Assembly (NCBI GenBank): GCA_001466705.2 | Contig: LATX02000133.1 | Coordinates: 1-64,000 of the forward strand | Direction: 5' to 3' | Length of the DNA stretch: 64,000 bases | DNA from: Moniliophthora roreri | Taxonomy: Eukaryota; Basidiomycota; Agaricomycetes; Agaricales; Marasmiaceae | Part shown: in pieces, positions 44,165-56,815 of the stretch | Layout of the letters: every line of letters starts with the position of its first letter | Numbering within the stretch: position 1 is the stretch's first letter | The notes under the pieces: model-generated | The model's input: only the letters and a program-made list of their open reading frames with translations | Told to the model about the DNA's origin: nothing | Databases searched by the model: none | Made by a program: the position numbers and the translations under genes

Positions 44165-45491
44165 TCATCACCAAAATTGACAGGCCACTGCAACAGGTTA
44201 CAGAGCATTACCACAAAATACAATGGCCTGTAATTGTTCTAGAGGAATGTAGCATAGTTAGAATGTACTGTAATTATTTCATAGTAATATATTTAAGTTA
44301 CATACCTAATATAATGCCTTATAATAATTGCAGGGCATTATAATGTGTTGCAGATGTTATATCATGTTATATTGTGTTCTGGGCATTGCAATGTGTTGTA
44401 GGCATTATATTGAATTGTAGGCATTATATTGTGTTGTGTATTGTATGATTGGAATATGAGGGGGTTGCATGAGTCACTATCAGGTGAGGATAAAAAATAA
44501 AAATAAAATGGCAATCACATAAGTGAAGACCCCTTCAAAGCAGACCTTAAATTTGGACACCCAGCAAATATTCAAACTCTGCTTCTTTCTTCTTAACCAC
44601 CACTATCATCCATTGTCCCCACTGTTGTCATCCCCACCCCTGGCACTCCTACCATTGATGCTGGAAATGAAAATACCTACAACATCTCTGATGCTAGCAA
44701 CAGCCTCAACAACATCCCTCAATGCTGCCAACAACACTGACACTATCCGACACATCACCACCAATCACACCACCAGCATTGTGTGCCACATCACCGCCAC
44801 CAACAACATGCTCAACACCACTCTTGATCCCAAATACACCTCAACAACGTCTCCTGACATTGCCAACCTCATGTGACATGTCACTGTCCTCACCACTACC
44901 AGCAACATGCTCAACACCAATTTATGTCTTTGACAACGTCTGGCAACACTGAACAATACCATCTCTTTGACACCGCCAGCACACCAACTACATATTTCAA
45001 TAACGCCAGTGCTTGGTGCCAGTTGAAAGAAGGTGCGTCATTCACAGTTTATTTTATGACATTGGCTCTTACAATTTCAAGTTTAGGTCCAACACCTTGA
45101 ACCCCACATTATGTCTGACCATTAACACCATCCTCCATCTATCATATCATTGGTACCTGCCCCTGTCTAAGTGTGTTCCACAATAGGTTCATCTTTTTTA
45201 CTTTCATCTAGCTCACTAATGATACTGTCATAAGGTCTTCAGTCATCAGCCCTACTATGACACCTACTTCAGTAAGCATGCCCCTTCTGAATCTTTTTGG
45301 CTACATACTCACTCATCCATTTCTCTAGACACCTTGTTTGCCATGGATAGGCTATCTGGGTTGTAGTGTTGATTGTATATACTTATATCTAAGTTGCTAG
45401 TGATACTCCATGTGTATGTATGTATATTGAGTCAATATATGATTCTTTCTATCTGTTCATTGTATGGCTGCACTTAGAATTGGACTAGCAT
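44165..45491. other. Low-complexity sequence, no gene
   Basis: 44180-44460 continues the ATTATAATGTGTTG-type repeat. 44523-45100 is an ACC/CAACA-rich run with a repeated ACATGCTCAACACCA word giving Thr/Asn/Ser-rich open frames in several phases, unlikely to be a gene. The end abuts the N at 45492. Confidence 0.5.
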
Positions 45492-45492
45492 N

Positions 45493-46063
45493 AGAACACT
45501 TTGATATGACATGAGATAATGGGTAATAAGGACTAGAGTGAGCCCAGTCTGCTAGTCATTGCCTTAGAGAAGCTACAGTGTGTTAGAAAGTACAAAGAGC
45601 TATATGATACACTATACAGAGGTGTCTAAGCTGTACATTCTGACTTATCTATGTATCAGATCTGAAGCAGATCACTTCTGAAACCTGTAGGGAACCTAAC
45701 TATGACCATATGAACATGTTGGCTAGTTAACTGAGCTCTCTCAAAGTGCTATCAATGGGATTTTTCAATTTATTCACTTTTCTATGACATCTGCAAAGTG
45801 CAACATGCAGTCATACAGTACAGAGGTACTTAGAGAAGACATCAGAACAGAGAGATGACTTGGAAAGGAACAAACAGAATGATCAGACATTGAAATTCAA
45901 TATGCAGATCAGAATCAAAGCCAATGATCTCTTAATAAAGAGTTCTAATATAGCACAAATAGATGAAATTACTTAACAAGTGGCAATGCAACCTCAGATC
46001 AAGTATAGCTATATGACTAAAGATACAATGAGACATAATTGATATCTAAGGAATGTGAAGTCC
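45493..46063 (+). repeat. Family X LTR, copy 2, partial
   Basis: Matches 18560-19140. Begins immediately after the N at 45492 and is interrupted at 46064 by a Y LTR. Confidence 0.65.
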
Positions 46064-46508
46064 TGTTAGGACTATGCAAGAACAGAAAAGGACAAGGACA
46101 AATATGGCCAAATGGCAAGAAGAGTACTGTATGAGGATCACTGTACAAAGGAGAAGAGGTTGCTGAAGCTATCAGCAACAGCACTACTGAACTATGGAAC
46201 TCGGCTGAGATGAAGAGTCTCTGCATGAGTGAGAATGAGAGCAAGTAGAGAGGAGTAGAGCATAGAACAACGTTAATTTTCCACTTGGGGTATACTAGTA
46301 GAATACAGCAGTTTATATCTACTAGGAGAGAATACAACATGGAGAATGTATGTAGTCCACAAGGACAGTGACCAAGATGTCGCTACAAGAAAACATGCTG
46401 TAAGATGTACAATGGTGGAGATTAATGGAACATGTAGGATATGATGAAAGAGACACATAAGCAGGTCTTGTATGGGTTACAGCTGAGCCAAGTCATACAG
46501 GTGTAACA
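46064..46508 (+). repeat. Family Y LTR, copy 2, internally deleted
   Basis: 445 bp, TGTTAGGACTATGC...GTAACA. Compared with 13153-14667 it lacks about 1.1 kb between AACTATGGAA and CTCGGCTGAG. Followed by the same Gag-like start. Confidence 0.65.
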
Positions 46509-46569
46509 GTATCCCCCCCTTAGGTTCTGACCCTGGAGGAACGTTATAGGAAAGGAAATAAGTGGAACA

Positions 46570-46875
46570 ATGGAGAAGAATAATGTGGAAGATGATGGAA
46601 GGAAAGTGTCACATGGCTGCAGAAAAGGGAAACATATAAAACGGAAGACTGAAAGGACCTTGACTCCATCACAACCCCCTATGAAGTCCAATCATGAAAT
46701 GTCGGCCGATGCCTCTTCAAGCACCCAAGTCAGTGCCAAGAGCTACAAAACTGCAGAGGAGTACCCCACCTCTGACATTCCTGACCTTGGTGGCCACACA
46801 TATCCTTGGCTGACTCGTACTTGGAACGATCCTGAGTTTCTCAAGGCAATGTCACTGGATATGCCNTGTGTGTGA
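46570..46875 (+). pseudogene. Gag-like start after Y LTR copy 2
   Basis: Open from MEKNNVEDD to the N at 46865 (about 98 codons), collinear with 14729-15020 but without its frameshift. Ser/Lys-rich N-terminus, then TAEEYP and HTYPWLTRTWNDPEF. Truncated by the contig join. Function inferred only from position after the LTR. Confidence 0.45.
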
Positions 46876-47765
46876 GTGGCAATGTGCAGAGTGTGGTTCA
46901 GCATGATCAGAGTTACTGCACTTAGACTCTATTTGATGTTTGTGAACCAAATAAGCGTGTATTCATTTATCAACGTAGAGACTACAAGAATATATTTGTT
47001 TAATAATTTATTTTTATTGTGTTTTCTAGTTTCTATTATCTCAATCAAGCCTAAATACAACAGCTACTGTGCTGAGGCAATAGTAAGACTACTCTGAAGT
47101 AATAACTCAAACAATTAAAGACTATAGTACCCCTTGTACTAGATACAACTCTCTTGGCTGTGATCTGTAACACACTTAAGCAGGAAAACTTCTACTTCAA
47201 ATGTAGCCTGAGCCCTCTCTAAGCTGCATCAACACTAGCGAAACACCAGCTGTCCTCAGAAAGTTACCAAAACTCTCTGATACAAAGTCTTCTCTTAAGC
47301 TTGAAAATAACTATATGTTAAAGTGCAGAACAAATATCTGGCTTTGCCATTACTATCAAGTTTGAACTATAGTCTTATATCTCAACTAGGTCTACTCTGA
47401 GTCCCTAGAGCCTGACATGAGGAGGAAAATCCGATTGAATGTGATTTCTCTACACAAACAATAGCCACATACAAATATCGTGTAGTGGTGGGGCAGATTC
47501 CTCTTGCTCCCACCTACAAAATGGCTGTCCTTATATACTGCTGGAAACAAATATCTACATTAAAATTATAATAATAGGTATATATCGTACTGGTCACAGG
47601 AAAAATCACAAAATGAACATATATGGGTTCAGTCCCTTGTCACAATAGTAATCTCATACCATATATAGATATGCAGGTCACCAATAAATACAATCTCAGA
47701 TATTGGAACCACAACTCAAGCTAGGCCCTCTATGTGGTATATGGGTATCTAGGTTCAGAATCTGT
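46876..47765 (-). repeat. Family Y LTR, inverted partial copy
   Basis: Reverse complement of about 13327-14290, beginning at the N at 46865. The TATA box is at about 47535 on the minus strand. Confidence 0.6.
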
Positions 47766-49587
47766 TGCTACTGCCTAGGAGTTCCTTATCCCGTTTTTCA
47801 ATGGTCAGAAATACTCTCAACTTCCATAGGAGTCATCGTGTATTTCCTTGTTCTGTCTGTCCTATTGGACTGACTCATGCTTATCTCTCATGTGTCTTTT
47901 CTCATCTATCAACCCTATCTGATTTCCATCTTATTGCTTTCTCCTATCTTTGGAGGGATCATTGCATCACCCTCTCGGAATGCAGAGTGATCATATACTT
48001 GAGCTAATACTCTATCATATATCCAACTTAGATATCATTATATCTTTTCTCTTGGTATATCGTAGGTATCATCCTGAGCTTGAAGGAGCTCTCTGAGAGT
48101 AATTGAAGATTGTTTAAAAGTGAAATATTCCCTTGATATACCATATATATGTTCAACTACCAGTGTGTCTCTCTTGAACACACTGTATAGAGGTCTCTAC
48201 AGGTTTTGGGAGGCTCGATGCACAATATTGAGAGTCTATAAGTGACTTGGTACCCATGTAGGGCATACCGTAAGCACAATTAACTTATAGTTTTGTGCCA
48301 TCAAGCATATATAGGTTTTGACTAACTACTCAGGCTCATATCAGTCCTTCTATTTCCATGTTTCTTATCATTTCAACTGTTTAAATATGTCCAAACAATG
48401 CTCATATGTGTAGAATTTGAAAGGTTTATAAAATTGGCATACTACCAGAATTCGGCAGTCATGCATTATGATGCACAGACACTTTCCACGGTTGGATGCT
48501 GCTTACTTCCTCCTTTCATGTTCCTTCCTCTGTCATGCAGTGTAGTGTTCTACGGCTGTGGTGCATATCCCTGTCATATCAATGTCTCCCATATTCTGTG
48601 CTTACACTTTATCATAGCATCACCAAACATTACCCCTATGCCACATTGTCATTTGTCCAGCCAGTGGCCTCCTCATCATTGTTCTCTACACCGTCACCTG
48701 TGTGTGTACCATTTATAATCCATTCTCTCTCCCACCAGTTCCCATTATTATCTTCCCGGTGGCTAATAATCATTCTCCCCTTACCATATACAGCTGCTCA
48801 TGCACCAGGGTTATTTATACTCCATAAAGGCCCCAACCTCTTTATCATTTGGCCCTATCATTCCATTCATTCTGGTGAGTACATTTGTCATTTGACCAAT
48901 CACAAGGTAATTATCATTCGGTCTACAGGACTCTCTCTCTTTTTCCCTCCTCATAGAGCACCCTATGCTACCCAATTATCATCTGACCTCTTCTTGCATC
49001 CAGTGCTCCACCGCATCACTTGAACCTGAACCTTCACATCAGTTGGTGTGCCTTATTCCCCTGCATGCATTATAATTCATGCTCTTCAGATGTCTCTGCT
49101 ACCTCCATGATTTTAACTCCCTTCAGACTGTACAGTTCTCAGTTCAGAATCATCTGAGTCTGTATTTCAACTCATGGAGCCCTCTGAAGCACTGTTTTTG
49201 ATGTTTTTCCTATCCCATGGGAGGCTAGTCGGTACTGTCACTTGGGCAGGCAACAAGGAGGTATGGAAGGTGCGTTTTATATCCTTTCATTAAATTGACA
49301 GTTATTATCTAGCATCATACTGATCCCGCCAAAACCTAAAGGCACCGAAGACATATATACCCTGCCATAATGCTACCTTACGAAGATTCTGACCCAGACT
49401 ACATACATACCTCTTGCTCTTACTATACTTCACACTTTACTCATGGCTACTCAACATAACATCTCATAATATACACTATTTTGAGTATGGAAACATTCCC
49501 CTGAAGTCTCGAGGCAATATGAGCCTCACTAGCATGTTCACCAACACTCCAAATATAGCAGCCTCTACTACTGAGCACTCAGTAAAC
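47766..49587. other. No recognisable gene
   Basis: Short open frames only. 48780-49020 contains TTTATCATTTGGC words that are the inverted form of the minisatellite at 50620-52210. A 122-codon frame at 49414-49782 runs into the duplicated segment but matches nothing I know. Confidence 0.45.
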
Positions 49588-52092
49588 ATTGGCCAAACTT
49601 TGGAACAACATCAGACTACTAAGCTACAGTTCAGTCTCTCAGCAAAGATCAACGAGTGTTGCATAGTGTTGTCAAATTTGGAAATATTAATTGCCCTTTT
49701 TGGAAGACTCTTACCTATTATGGCAAGAATTCTAGAGAGATCAGCTGCATTTTTAGATATCCTATACATCCACAGAGTTTAGTATAGGCTACAGGTATGG
49801 ATTAAACAAATTCCAATGCTTTTGAGATGATATTCAGTTGATTTCCTGTTGTTGGTGCAGGGGAATAACTTTTGTGGTCATTGAGAGATACAAGTCATAA
49901 GTAAAGTATGAACAAAAGCCATTCTGAGCTTGCATGCCACTTGACTTTTTCATTTGAGGATCTAATAGCACTGAGAGTGCTCAGTCGGACCTTTTCTATG
50001 CTCTGACTCAAGTGGTAATATCTACTAGATCTGCAAATAGTGTGGTGGATATATATGAGGAAAGTTCTTCTCCGAACACTAGTTCCGATGAGCCGGACAT
50101 AGTTCAATTCCAAGCATCTATTCAGCACTTGTGGAATCTTGACATTACATAGAAGGTAAATAGGTGAAGATTACTTAGTAAATTACCTCATAAAGACTCA
50201 GGAGTGGCAGTGAGCATATAGAAGTGAAATGATGGAAGAAATGTATATTGGATATATATGTACAGAGTGGGTGTCCTACACAGCATGGGCAGTACCAGAG
50301 AGAAGACCTGCTGTTATGGGTATTGGGGTAAAGGACGGCATAATTCAATGAAATAAGGAAGTTTTGCTTGTGATTGTGCAGCTTTCAAGGGTCACTGGGG
50401 AAGGAATCCATGAGAGAACATGTGCAAAGAGTTTCAGGACCATGTTAGCCAAGGTTGAATGATTATTTGCCAGTATCCAGGGTACAAGGGCTGAATATGA
50501 ACAATAATGAGCCCACATAAGTCAAAATGATATTTCATGCACACCTGAGATCTGAGGAGAAGCACTGGAGGTCAAATTATAATTTGCCAAAGTGGTCAGA
50601 ATAGAAATGTTCGGGGAGAATGATAAATTTGATGCAGGAGGCAGGTATCCGGAAGGTAGCTGAGGGACAATTATTAATAGCTTGAGCCCAGCCAAATGAT
50701 AAAGGTATGGATCTAGAGACAACAGAAAGTGGGGAAGAATGATAATTCAATGCAAGAGGCAGGTGGTATCTGGAGGTAGCCGAGGGACAATTATTAATAG
50801 CTCAAGCTCAGCCAAATGATAAAGGTATGCACCTATAAGNATTGGCCAAACTTTGGAACAACATCAGACTACTAAGCTACAGTTCAGTCTCTCAGCAAAG
50901 ATCAACGAGTGTTGCATAGTGTTGTCAAATTTGGAAATATTAATTGCCCTTTTTGGAAGACTCTTACCTATTATGGCAAGAATTCTAGAGAGATCAGCTG
51001 CATTTTTAGATATCCTATACATCCACAGAGTTTAGTATAGGCTACAGGTATGGATTAAACAAATTCCAATGCTTTTGAGATGATATTCAGTTGATTTCCT
51101 GTTGTTGGTGCAGGGGAATAACTTTTGTGGTCATTGAGAGATACAAGTCATAAGTAAAGTATGAACAAAAGCCATTCTGAGCTTGCATGCCACTTGACTT
51201 TTTCATTTGAGGATCTAATAGCACTGAGAGTGCTCAGTCGGACCTTTTCTATGCTCTGACTCAAGTGGTAATATCTACTAGATCTGCAAATAGTGTGGTG
51301 GATATATATGAGGAAAGTTCTTCTCCGAACACTAGTTCCGATGAGCCGGACATAGTTCAATTCCAAGCATCTATTCAGCACTTGTGGAATCTTGACATTA
51401 CATAGAAGGTAAATAGGTGAAGATTACTTAGTAAATTACCTCATAAAGACTCAGGAATGGCAGCGAGCATATAGAAGTGAAATGATAGAAGAAATGTATA
51501 TTGGATATATATGTACAGAGTGGGCATCCTACACAGCATGGGTGGTACCAGGAAGAAGACCTGCTGTTATGGGTATTGGAGTAAAGGACAGCATAATTCG
51601 ATGAAATAAGGAAGTTTCGCTTGTGATTGTGCAGCTTTCAAGAGTCACTGGGGAAGGAATCCATGAGAGAACATGTGCAAAGAGTTTCAGGACCATGTTA
51701 GCCAAGGTTGAATGATTATTTGCCAGTATCCAGGGTACAAGGGCTGAATATGAACAATAATGAGCCCACATAAGTCAAAATGATATTTCATGCACACCTG
51801 AGATCTGAGGAGAAGCACTGGAGGTCAAATTATAATTTGCCAAAGTGGTCAGAATAGAAATGTTCGGGGAGAATGATAAATTTGATGCAGGAGGCAGGTA
51901 TCCGGAAGGTAGCTGAGGGACAATTATTAATAGCTTGAGCCCAGCCAAATGATAAAGGTATGGATCTAGAGACAACAGAAAGTGGGGAAGAATGATAATT
52001 CAATGCAAGAGGCAGGTGGTATCTGGAGGTAGCCGAGGGACAATTATTAATAGCTCAAGCTCAGCCAAATGATAAAGGTGCACACCCAGCAG
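49588..52092. repeat. 1.25-kb direct duplication across an N
   Basis: 49588-50839 recurs at 50841-52092 with an offset of 1253 bases and only a handful of differences, mostly C/T or G/A. The N at 50840 lies exactly at the junction. Either a recent tandem duplication or, more likely, two contig ends or haplotypes placed in series. Confidence 0.9.
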
Positions 52093-52210
52093 ATCAGATC
52101 AACATAAAGTGGGGAGAATTATAATTTGGTATGAGAGGCAGGTATCTGGGATGTAGTTGAGGGACAATTATTATTATCTCGAGCTCAGCCAAATGATAAA
52201 GGTATGCACC
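50610..52210. repeat. Minisatellite of about 120 bp
   Basis: Units share GAGGGACAATTATTA and GCCAAATGATAAAGGT, found near 50660, 50790, 51915, 52040 and 52160. The array is split by the contig join, so the true copy number is unknown. Confidence 0.75.
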
Positions 52211-52529
52211 TATAAGCAAAGAGCAGTGAGACCACAGAGTCAGAATGACAATTCAGCAGTGTGTTGTAGATTAATCAATATGGTCAAGGAATGGGAGGAC
52301 GATATTGCATACAGAGGAGGACAGAGGGGGAACATGATAAAGAGTACTGGTGGGAATAATAAAGGTACCAAATGTGGTCACAACGTGCAGTTGGCAGGGT
52401 CTGCTTTATAACGTGTTGGGGTTGCATTGCTGGGGCACCTGCAAAAAGTACATAGCATTATAATAGGGTTATAACCCTCATAATGCATTATGAGTTCCAT
52501 AACCATTAGCAACCCTGTTATATGCCAAG
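52211..52529. other. No gene
   Basis: Includes an inverted fragment (about 52430-52500) of the repeat at 43780-43860, with CACCTGCAAAAAGTACATAG. Ends at the 5' LTR of element D. Confidence 0.5.
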
Positions 52530-52996
52530 TGTTACAGACTTTTTCTCAATAGACTCTTTTCCTTTCGTTCTTTCTATGCTTCTCTTTCCATCAGACTCTT
52601 ACACTTTCCCAGCTCCCATTTCATATCTCTCACATATGCTTCTCTCTTCATCGGACTTCTACACCTTCCCAGTCCCCATTTGCTTATCCCCTTGTATTTA
52701 TATTATTCATATCCCGACAAGCTCGGGAAACCTTATGTAAACACCGATCTCTTCGCTTTCTATATGTAGTTAGCGTTACAACGGTTGTATTGTATTTAAG
52801 TGCTCAAGTTGAGACTCTAAGTCTTCAGCTTGACCTGGTTAATCTATACTTGTTGTGTCAACGCTGATATCGAAGGACCTCTGAACTTCAGTAGCCACTG
52901 AACGAACTCGAACTTGAACTTGTGAATACTACTTAAACGCAGAGAGCACTTCGCTAGAGTAGTTGAAGTCGACGTTGCTGCGCAAGTAACGTAACA
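52530..52996 (+). repeat. 5' LTR of element D
   Basis: TATTTAA at 52793-52799 and predicted transcript start CAGCTTGACCT at 52826-52836. Confidence 0.93.
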
Positions 52997-52998
52997 CA

Positions 52999-53009
52999 AG
53001 GTCAAGCTG
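52999..53009 (+). promoter_or_regulatory. Self-priming primer binding site of element D
   Basis: AGGTCAAGCTG, two bases inside the 5' LTR, exactly complementary to 52826-52836 in the LTR. Confidence 0.72.
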
Positions 53010-53057
53010 ATCGATTGCCGACCTACCCAGGTTTAGGCATCACCTAGGAACGACAAG

Positions 53058-54437
53058 ACGTCACAACGGAGCGAACGACAGCTAGAGCAGGACATCGCCG
53101 AAGCCGAGGCGCGCCGGCGTGGGCAACTAACCCAATCCATATCGAATCCTGGTGGACGAGCGATCCCACCGTTAACCCGAGCGTCCTGCAGAGATCTATT
53201 GACCCCCTTGCACTCACCATCGCTAACGAGTCAGCAACTAACAGAGACACCAGCAGAAAACCCAGAAATAAGGAGAACCTCGACCCCATCATTCACTCCA
53301 ACTGAATTGAAGACGAGCGAATCAGAAGAGGAACCATCGCCGAATACACCGAAGCATTCAGACTCAAATACATTGAACACCTCTACGGACTCTCCGGAGG
53401 AATTATATCCATTTCAACAACTACTACAAGGCTTAAAGAACAGACCCCGATCACCGAAAGTACAGACAGAAACGATGGCAGAAGATAAGAAGCCGTCAGG
53501 AAGCAGGCCTAGAAGGGAAGAACCAGTGGCCGAAGAAGCAGTCATAGGATCTGCGATGCCGGTACAAGTAGTTTCGGCAGTGAAAGAAGTGAAAGCCGCG
53601 CTTCCAAGAGCCTTTATGGGAGCACGGAAAGATGCGAAGAAGTTCTTAAGAGAAGTGTTGATCTATGTAGCGCTCAACCCCAAGGCGTTCCTGGACGACA
53701 GATCGAAGAAGCTCTTTCTCCTTTCATACATGACAGACGGACCAGGAGAATTCTGGAAGAACGAGAAAACTGATCTCCTCCTTGCGTTCGATGCCGATGC
53801 TGAAAAGGTGACATGGTCGGAGTTCTTAGACGACTTCAGAACATCTTTCGAACCCCTTGATCCTGCCTTAAAAGCACAATTGGAGCTCAAGGATCTGAAG
53901 ATGAAGGAAAGAGCCGACGAATATACATATCAGTTTACCTACCTCGCAAAGCAAACCGGGTACAATGACGCGGCTCAGATAGTAGCATTCAAACGAGGAC
54001 TACTGAAGAGTCTGGTATTCAAAATCATGACAAGACCAGAAGGGGCACCTTCCACGATCAAGGAATGGATGAACGCTGCCATCATATTTGATGAGAGTTA
54101 TAAACAAGCGCTAGAATATGGGAAGACCTGGGACGATGAACATGGAGGAAAGAAGCCTCAGAGAAGCTTTAGGAGAAAGGAAGATGTAGCCATTAAGCAG
54201 ATTGCAGAAATGGACAGGAAGGAGTACATGGCAAAGGGGTTATGCTTCAGATGTGGAAGAGCGGGACACCACATCAGAGATTGTCCAGATGCCCCAAAGA
54301 AGGATGAAAGGAAACAGGAAGAACCGAAGAAACTTACAAAGGAGGAAAGGTTCGCCAAGATTAGAGCCCTGGTGAACGAACAACCAAAAGAAGACAAGGA
54401 CTTCCTTCTCGATTTGATGGAACAAGAGGGTTTTTGA
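53058..54437 (+). pseudogene. gag: Gag of element D
   Basis: Collinear with the Gag of A: 459 codons from 53058, where the expected ATG is ACG, to TGA 54435-54437. No internal stop, so an uninterrupted frame except for the start. An internal ATG lies near 53477 (MAEDKK). Capsid blocks YVALNPKAFLDD, SYMTDGPGEFW and WSEFLDDFRTSFEP, then CCHC knuckle CFRCGRAGHHIRDC (54244-54285) and a Lys/Glu-rich tail. With the ACG or an alternative start it could still be translated. Confidence 0.9.
54428..54434 (+). promoter_or_regulatory. Candidate -1 frameshift heptamer, gag/pol of element D
   Basis: GGGTTTT immediately before the Gag TGA, same position and phase as in element A. The -1 frame continues into Pol. 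Confidence 0.6.
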
Positions 54438-56813
54438 AACGGCGAACGAGGACGATGTCTCCACCGCCGATAACTATTTCACACTTTGTACTAGCTAAAA
54501 TGGATTGAAATTCTATGCATATTCCTCTCAAGTACAAAGTGGGAACAAAAATCATCAAAACAAAAGCCTTATTAGACTCAGGAGCAGGAGGAAGATTCAT
54601 AAGCACGGAACTCGCCTGAACACTCGGGAAAAGGTGGATCCAACTGCCAGAAAAGGTCTGAGTCTTCAATGTTGACGGAACGGCTAATAAAACAGCCTGG
54701 ATAACACACGTAGTGGAACTGGAATTTCATATCACAGGAAAGGAGTTCCGGGAGAACTTCATGATCTCAGGCATTGGAGACGAAGAAATGATCTTGGGAC
54801 TCCCATGGTTGAGATATCACAACCCCACAATCGATTGGGAGACAGGAGAAGTACAGTTCCACTCCCGACGAAAGATTCGAATCAAAAGGTTCCAAGGGGT
54901 TCTAGACGAGTTTGAACCCGAAATCCTTATAGGGGCCAAAATCACGGTGTCGCAAGAGATGGCTCATCAGCAGCAGACTGTTAAGAAGGATATCGAGGAA
55001 CTCATTCCCAGCTATTTGATAGGATATCGAGATCGATTCGAGAAGGGGAAAGCAGAGCGATTTCCGCTGGCTAGAACGTACGATCATGCAATTGATCTCA
55101 AACCAGACTTTGTCCCAAGGAACTGCAAGCTCTACCCGCTAAGTCCCATCGAACAAGAAGAACAAGACAAGTTCCTTGAAGAAAATTTACGAAAAGGATA
55201 CATTCGCAAATCGAAATCCCCCATGGCCTCCCCCTTCTTCTTCGTGGCAAAAAAAGAGAAGGGAGCGTTAAGGCCTACACAAGACTACAGGGAACTCAAT
55301 AAAGGAACGATAAAGAACGCTTATTCCCTACCCTTGATTTCAGAACTTCTCGATAAACTCAAAGGGGCGACGATATTTATGAAGCTCGACCTTCGAAACG
55401 GATATAACAATGTACAGATAAAAGACGGAGATCAATGGAAGGCTGCGTTCAAAACGAACAGAGGACTATTCGAACCAACGGTAATGTTCTTTGGACTGAG
55501 CAACTCCCCTGCCACTTTCCAAGCTTTCATGAACGACATCCTCTCCGACTTCATCGATGAAGGATGGTGCGTGGTATACATGGATGATATCCTCATCTTC
55601 TCGGAAAGCCAAGACAATCACAAGGAACGCATGGAACGACTGATGCGCCGACTGAAGACGCACGACTTGTTCCTCAAACCGGAGAAATGCAAGTTTGATG
55701 TGACGGAAGTAATATTCCTAGAAATGGTGATCCGACCCGGATATATTGCCATGGACCCAGTGAAACTGGCAGGGATAGCCGATTGGGAACCCCCGCAGAC
55801 AGTAAAAGGGGTTCGAGTGTTTCTAGGATTCGGGAACTTCTACCGGAAATTCATCGGAAAATATGCACACCTTACATGACCATTAAACGACCTTCTACAG
55901 AAGGACCGAAAATTCGAATGGACGCGTCAATGCCAGATTGCCTTTGATCTCCTGAAAATGAAATTCCTTTCCGAACCCATACTGGTAATGCCAGACGTCA
56001 ACAAACCATTCTGTATAGAAGCCGATGCTTCCAAATGGGCCATGGGTGCAGTGCTCAGACAAAAGGGACCCGATAGGGAATGGCACCCATGTGGATATTT
56101 GTCCAAATCCCTCTCTCCCACAGAATGAAATTACGAAATCTACGATCACGAACTTCTCGCAATCTATAGAGCGCTGATGGAGTGGCGACACTATCTCATG
56201 GGAGGGAAATTCAAGATTTTAGTTCTTTCGGACCACAAGAACTTGACATACTTTCGGACAGCACAGAAACTAAATAGGAGGCAAGCACGATGGAGTTTGT
56301 TCCTGTCGGAATTCAATCTAGGACTAGTACACGTCCCAGGAAAATCAATTTCACAAGCGGATGCATTATCCAGACGAAGTAACGAGCAAGACGACGTCAA
56401 TAGTGACAACGAAGACGTCATAGTGTTACTGGACTGACTCTTTATCCGAGGAATCGATTTAGAAATGAAAGAAGACATAGCAGAACGATTGGGCCCAGAC
56501 GATTTTCACAAATCAGCCTTGGAACAACTTCTAGACCAAGGCGTGCCGCCGATCAAATCTGCATTATCAGACTAGCTTCACAGAACCACCCCCAGATCTC
56601 ATCAAAGGATTCGAAGAATACAAAGTAGAAGCAGTAGTGGGGCATAGACCGAAGAAGCGACCACGAGAATTTCTCGTGTCATACACCGGTTATGATTCGT
56701 CCCATAACCGATGGATCAAAATGGAAGGAATGACGAATTGTCTCGACCTTCTCAAAGAATATATAAAGAAACATCGAGTGAGACCCAAAGACCCCATCCC
56801 AACCAAAACATAA
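54438..56813 (+). pseudogene. pol: Pol of element D, integrase deleted
   Basis: Protease LLDSGAGGRFIS (stops near 54507, 54617 and 54658 replace Arg), then 388 open codons (54713-55879) with reverse transcriptase SPMASPFFFVAKKEKG, KLDLRNGYNNVQI and VVYMDDILIF. RNase H follows to SRRSNEQDD with TGA at 55877, 56126 (Trp expected) and 56435. At about 56573 the frame jumps from the end of RNase H to FTEPPPDL, the region before the chromodomain. The HHCC finger and DDE core of integrase are gone. The chromodomain (REFLVSYTGYDSSHNRW) is intact and the frame ends TAA 56811-56813. Confidence 0.9.
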
Positions 56814-56815
56814 TC

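Noticed and set aside
44523..45100. 117-codon and overlapping Thr/Asn-rich frames
   Set aside because: Low-complexity repeat, open in several phases. No sign of a real gene.
48496..49023. 175-codon plus-strand frame
   Set aside because: Pyrimidine-rich repeat sequence, inverted relative to the minisatellite. No domain and no start context.
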